20,308 nt of DNA from Hypsibius dujardini (taxonomy: Eukaryota; Tardigrada; Eutardigrada; Parachela; Hypsibiidae), in NCBI GenBank assembly GCA_001579985.1, contig LRSR01013658.1:1-20308 (forward strand), written 5' to 3'. A model generated the notes under the pieces. The model saw only the letters and a list, made by a program, of their open reading frames with translations. It did no database searches and was not told where the DNA came from. This document shows, piece by piece, positions 18,001 to 20,308 of the stretch. How positions within the stretch are numbered: position 1 is the first letter of the stretch; each line of letters begins with the position of its first letter. The position numbers were made by a program, and so were the translations under genes.

Positions 18001-18927
18001 ATGTCGTAAGTCCACGCTTGTATTAGTTAAAATTTTTTAGTCGTATCAATTTTTGGTCACAAATGGATTTTCAATTGCGATTGTCATGATTCGTATTACT
18101 TGTTTTCATGAGGGAGGAAAAAAACATCATTTATATTATCGTTCAACAAAGAAGCAAAGTCACATTTAGCGATATCATGTTAAAAGTTTAATAAAATATT
18201 TATTTGAATTTTCGGGCTTATTAAAATAAAATGCTAGAAATAATACTGGACTATGCAGTAGTCTCTTGTTAATACCATTTTTATTCATTTGACATTTTAA
18301 TTATTATGAAATATTGTTGATTGAAATCCTTAGAGATAAGCAATATGACATAGAAAATATCATATTGCAAAAATCCTACCTTCAGTGGCGTAGGGAAGTC
18401 GCCCAGTATTAAATATCTATTTTAATTTCTGCCCTTATTAGATTAGTACAATGCGAAGCATTATGTTAAAATTTGACTGTTATCTCTCTTTAAAAGTTTT
18501 TCATCAATTTTACATTTTAATAATATTGCATAATAATATTAATTAAAACCACTCCACATGTACGTTAAAATATAAAAATATCACCAACATGTGATATTTA
18601 ATAAATGCTAATTTCAGTGCCGTACGAAAGTCCCCCAATATGACTCAGAAACCGACAACGAAGGAAGCCGCGGACGGCAAAAGCCTGCTGATTGAGCTAC
18701 GCGCCACTTCCCACTCGGAGCCGCAGATCGCCTGGTTAGTCAACGGCGCTCAAGTGCAGGACGGCGGACGCTACAAGCTCGTCTTCAAGAAGGAGCAGGG
18801 AGACGCCTACTACGCCAGCCTCAACGTCAGCGACACCCAAAAGGGCGCCACGGCCACAAAGTATGAGGTCAAGCTGCGCAATGACGCGGGCGAGAGCTCC
18901 GCCTGGATCCAGTCGTTCTTGGGTTAA
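18001..18927 (+). CDS. Single I-set immunoglobulin-domain protein, titin/twitchin type
   Basis: Exons 18001-18005 (ATGTC) and 18618-18927, joined in phase 2 across a 612-bp intron (donor GTAAGT, acceptor AATTTCAG), giving 104 aa. The second exon is conspicuously G+C-rich against a very A+T-rich intron. The whole protein is one intracellular-type Ig domain. MTQKPTTKEAADGKSLLIE is the A/B-strand region, IAWLVNG the C strand with the core Trp, then GRYKL, ASLNVSD and KYEVKLRNDAGES at the F/G strands. There is no cysteine at all, so the usual B-F disulfide is absent. Known: such domains are repeated in giant muscle proteins (titin, twitchin, UNC-89). A stand-alone copy is inference-only as to role. 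It could also be the end of a longer alternative transcript entered through the phase-2 acceptor. Confidence 0.82.
18006..18617 (+). other. Ig-gene intron 1
   Basis: A 612-bp, strongly A+T-rich intron directly after the fifth coding base. No repeat element is recognised. The sequence TTCAGTGGCGTAGGGAAGTC at 18381-18400 resembles the true acceptor region (TTCAGTGCCGTACGAAAGTC at 18613-18632) and looks like a duplicated decoy acceptor. Confidence 0.6.
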
Positions 18928-19466
18928 ACAGTTCTTTCCTTTCCTACTCGCGCATATTTTTTTCTTGATTCATATGTGTTGACGACTGAAACCACTCACT
19001 CAACACGAACTTCTTCTTTTTCTCAGTGTTCCTTTTTAATTTTTTAATTACCGCGGGTTGTCTTGAATCACGGCTTGCAAGCCGAATATATGTTTTGATG
19101 AGTCATCCCTTGCTGGTTTACGAAGACAACATCTCTGTCTGTTAAAAATGATTGAGACACTCTGCTGCTGTTTTTCGTTGAGTATATATGGTCAGACATT
19201 GGATCCTCTATCGCGGACGCGAGAGCCGCAGGGTGTCTGCGTGGAAAATGTTGTGTTGCGTTTTCTATTTATATAAAAGCAGCAACTGCATCTTCCCGCA
19301 TTTTTGAACGTGCAAATTGAGCCATTTATTTGTGGGTGGCATTCCTCTGTGTTTGGTATATTCTGAGAGCGAGCCCAGTATGATTTTTATTTTTGTTTTA
19401 CGTGAACGGTCGCTAAGTCCATCCACTTCCGAGAGTCCACAGGCAAATGCGAAAACAATCCCTTGA
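18928..19466 (+). other. Ig-gene 3' UTR / downstream region
   Basis: Non-coding sequence between the Ig stop codon and the first good poly(A) signal. A core-promoter-like TATATAAAAG lies at 19270-19279, with no recognisable gene after it on the plus strand. Confidence 0.4.
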
Positions 19467-19472
19467 AATAAA
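19467..19472 (+). terminator. Candidate poly(A) signal AATAAA
   Basis: First canonical AATAAA downstream of the Ig-domain stop codon, about 540 bp away and followed by a T-containing stretch (GGTTTTCATT). Position fits a 3' end for that gene; no transcript evidence. Confidence 0.4.
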
Positions 19473-19603
19473 GGCTACACTCGAGCAGGTTTTCATTAAA
19501 AAACTGCAGACTAAACAAATCTAGATGGAGACTTGAAACAAAAATAAACAGTAAAAAAAGAAAGAAAATACGCGCATCCTTATGGTATTACTCAGCTCAC
19601 CAG

Positions 19604-19720
19604 GGTTGTTCACAGCAGTATATCGTGTAGTAGTATCATACATCCGGCGATAAATGTCCTTGATGTCGGTCGTCTGTACCACGTCGGAAGCACAGTGTGC
19701 AAATTGAACCGACACATTTT
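19604..19720 (-). other. Possible minus-strand exon, unassigned
   Basis: Minus-strand open frame containing NVSVQFAHCASDVV and IKDIYRRMYDTTTRY, ending CCT-G at a good GTGAGC donor in phase 1. That is the same phase and roughly the same motif spacing as the end of receptor exon 1. It could be the first-lobe exon of another ANF-type receptor paralog. The acceptor side has no clear pyrimidine tract and no partner exon was confirmed, so this is weak. Confidence 0.25.
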
Positions 19721-19733
19721 CATACCTCCACAA

Positions 19734-20308
19734 TAATTACCAGCCGTTCAAATGAAAATGGTGCGGTGTGATGCTTTAGTTAATAATACCGAAACATGCT
19801 GAAGGTCCACAAGGACACACTATGACAGACTCACGCTTCGGGCTTCCTTGACCATCTACGACCGCACAATATTTCCGAGTTCAATCCCATGCACCACTCT
19901 TCTGATAAAACTTTCTCTGTAGCTAGTGTCTCCCTAATGAAGACGAAACTAGCCGAATTAAAAAGTTACGGCCATCTACCTCATGACGGTGGTTGTGACG
20001 GACCTCACTCTTCTGTAAGCTCTTTGACATAGTAAACTTGAACTACGCTGAAGAGATGGTGAACTAAGTACACGAAGAATTTTAATAACTGTTGAAAAAA
20101 TCACTAAAACTCTTCTCAGCTAAAAATGTAAGTGGAAAAGTAACGGCCAATTGACAAACAAACAAAGATGAAACTAGATACAAGGTACTGTACCGCCACG
20201 ATTATAACGGTCAGTTAAGCTCCGCCTCCATCACACTCGCCTATCATAAGTTGGGCACTCAGTGAACACACACAGGCCGAGTGCGCTGCCCGGGTGCAAA
20301 AACTGAAC
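19734..20308. other. Right end, no gene recognised
   Basis: No ORF with family features on either strand. A diverged direct repeat is visible (ACTCTTCTGATAAAACTTTC near 19897 versus ACTCTTCTGTAAGCTCTTTG near 20007), and AAGTTACGGCC / AAGTAACGGCC recurs at about 19963 and 20138. These may be relics of another repeat. Confidence 0.3.

Noticed and set aside
19868-19892. GAGTTCAATCCC resembling a tRNA T-loop
   Set aside because: The flanks do not pair as a T-stem and no acceptor or anticodon stem could be built around it.

Overview
This window is eukaryotic. Every supported gene is split by short GT-AG introns (about 42 to 1,230 bp), exons are richer in G+C than introns, and there are no operons or ribosome-binding sites. 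The gene types are a receptor with an atrial natriuretic factor (ANF) receptor ligand-binding fold, a secreted chymotrypsin-fold protease, a small tetraspan membrane protein and a single muscle-type immunoglobulin domain. Together with the short introns these suggest an invertebrate, probably an ecdysozoan. A tardigrade is my best guess, but the sequence does not prove it.

Layout. (1) 1-~362: the 5' end (start codon plus upstream region) of a minus-strand receptor paralog that continues off the left edge. It duplicates 7005-~7432 and carries a stop at codon 13. (2) 1743-7072, minus strand: an 11-exon receptor with signal peptide, ANF-receptor domain, one membrane span and a 43-residue tail, with no kinase-homology or cyclase domain visible. 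(3) 8582-10875, minus strand: a four-span membrane protein of about 188 residues with a PPxY motif in its tail. (4) 13074-16906, plus strand, divergent from the tetraspan gene: a secreted serine protease of 476 residues with a Ser/Asn/Gly/Thr-rich N-terminal part. (5) 18001-18927, plus strand: a 104-residue protein that is one cysteine-free I-set Ig domain, starting with a coding exon of only 5 nt. (6) 19500-20308: no gene I can name, only one possible minus-strand exon.

The non-coding space is crowded with inverted-repeat elements. Four copies of one MITE family (CAG...CTG ends, long terminal inverted repeats, 8-bp target duplications, hence hAT-like) lie at 8913-9762, 11118-11633, 14649-15125 and 17086-17593. 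The first holds a second nested element. At least five further long foldbacks lie at about 1036-1402, 4971-5505, 7512-8047, 12210-12457 and 16080-16345. Many sit inside introns (receptor intron 2, tetraspan last intron, protease introns 3 and 4).

The genes do not form an obvious shared pathway. The coherent stories are tandem duplication of a natriuretic-peptide-type receptor, with one member apparently lacking its cyclase half and another broken in its signal peptide, and heavy colonisation of introns and flanks by foldback DNA.
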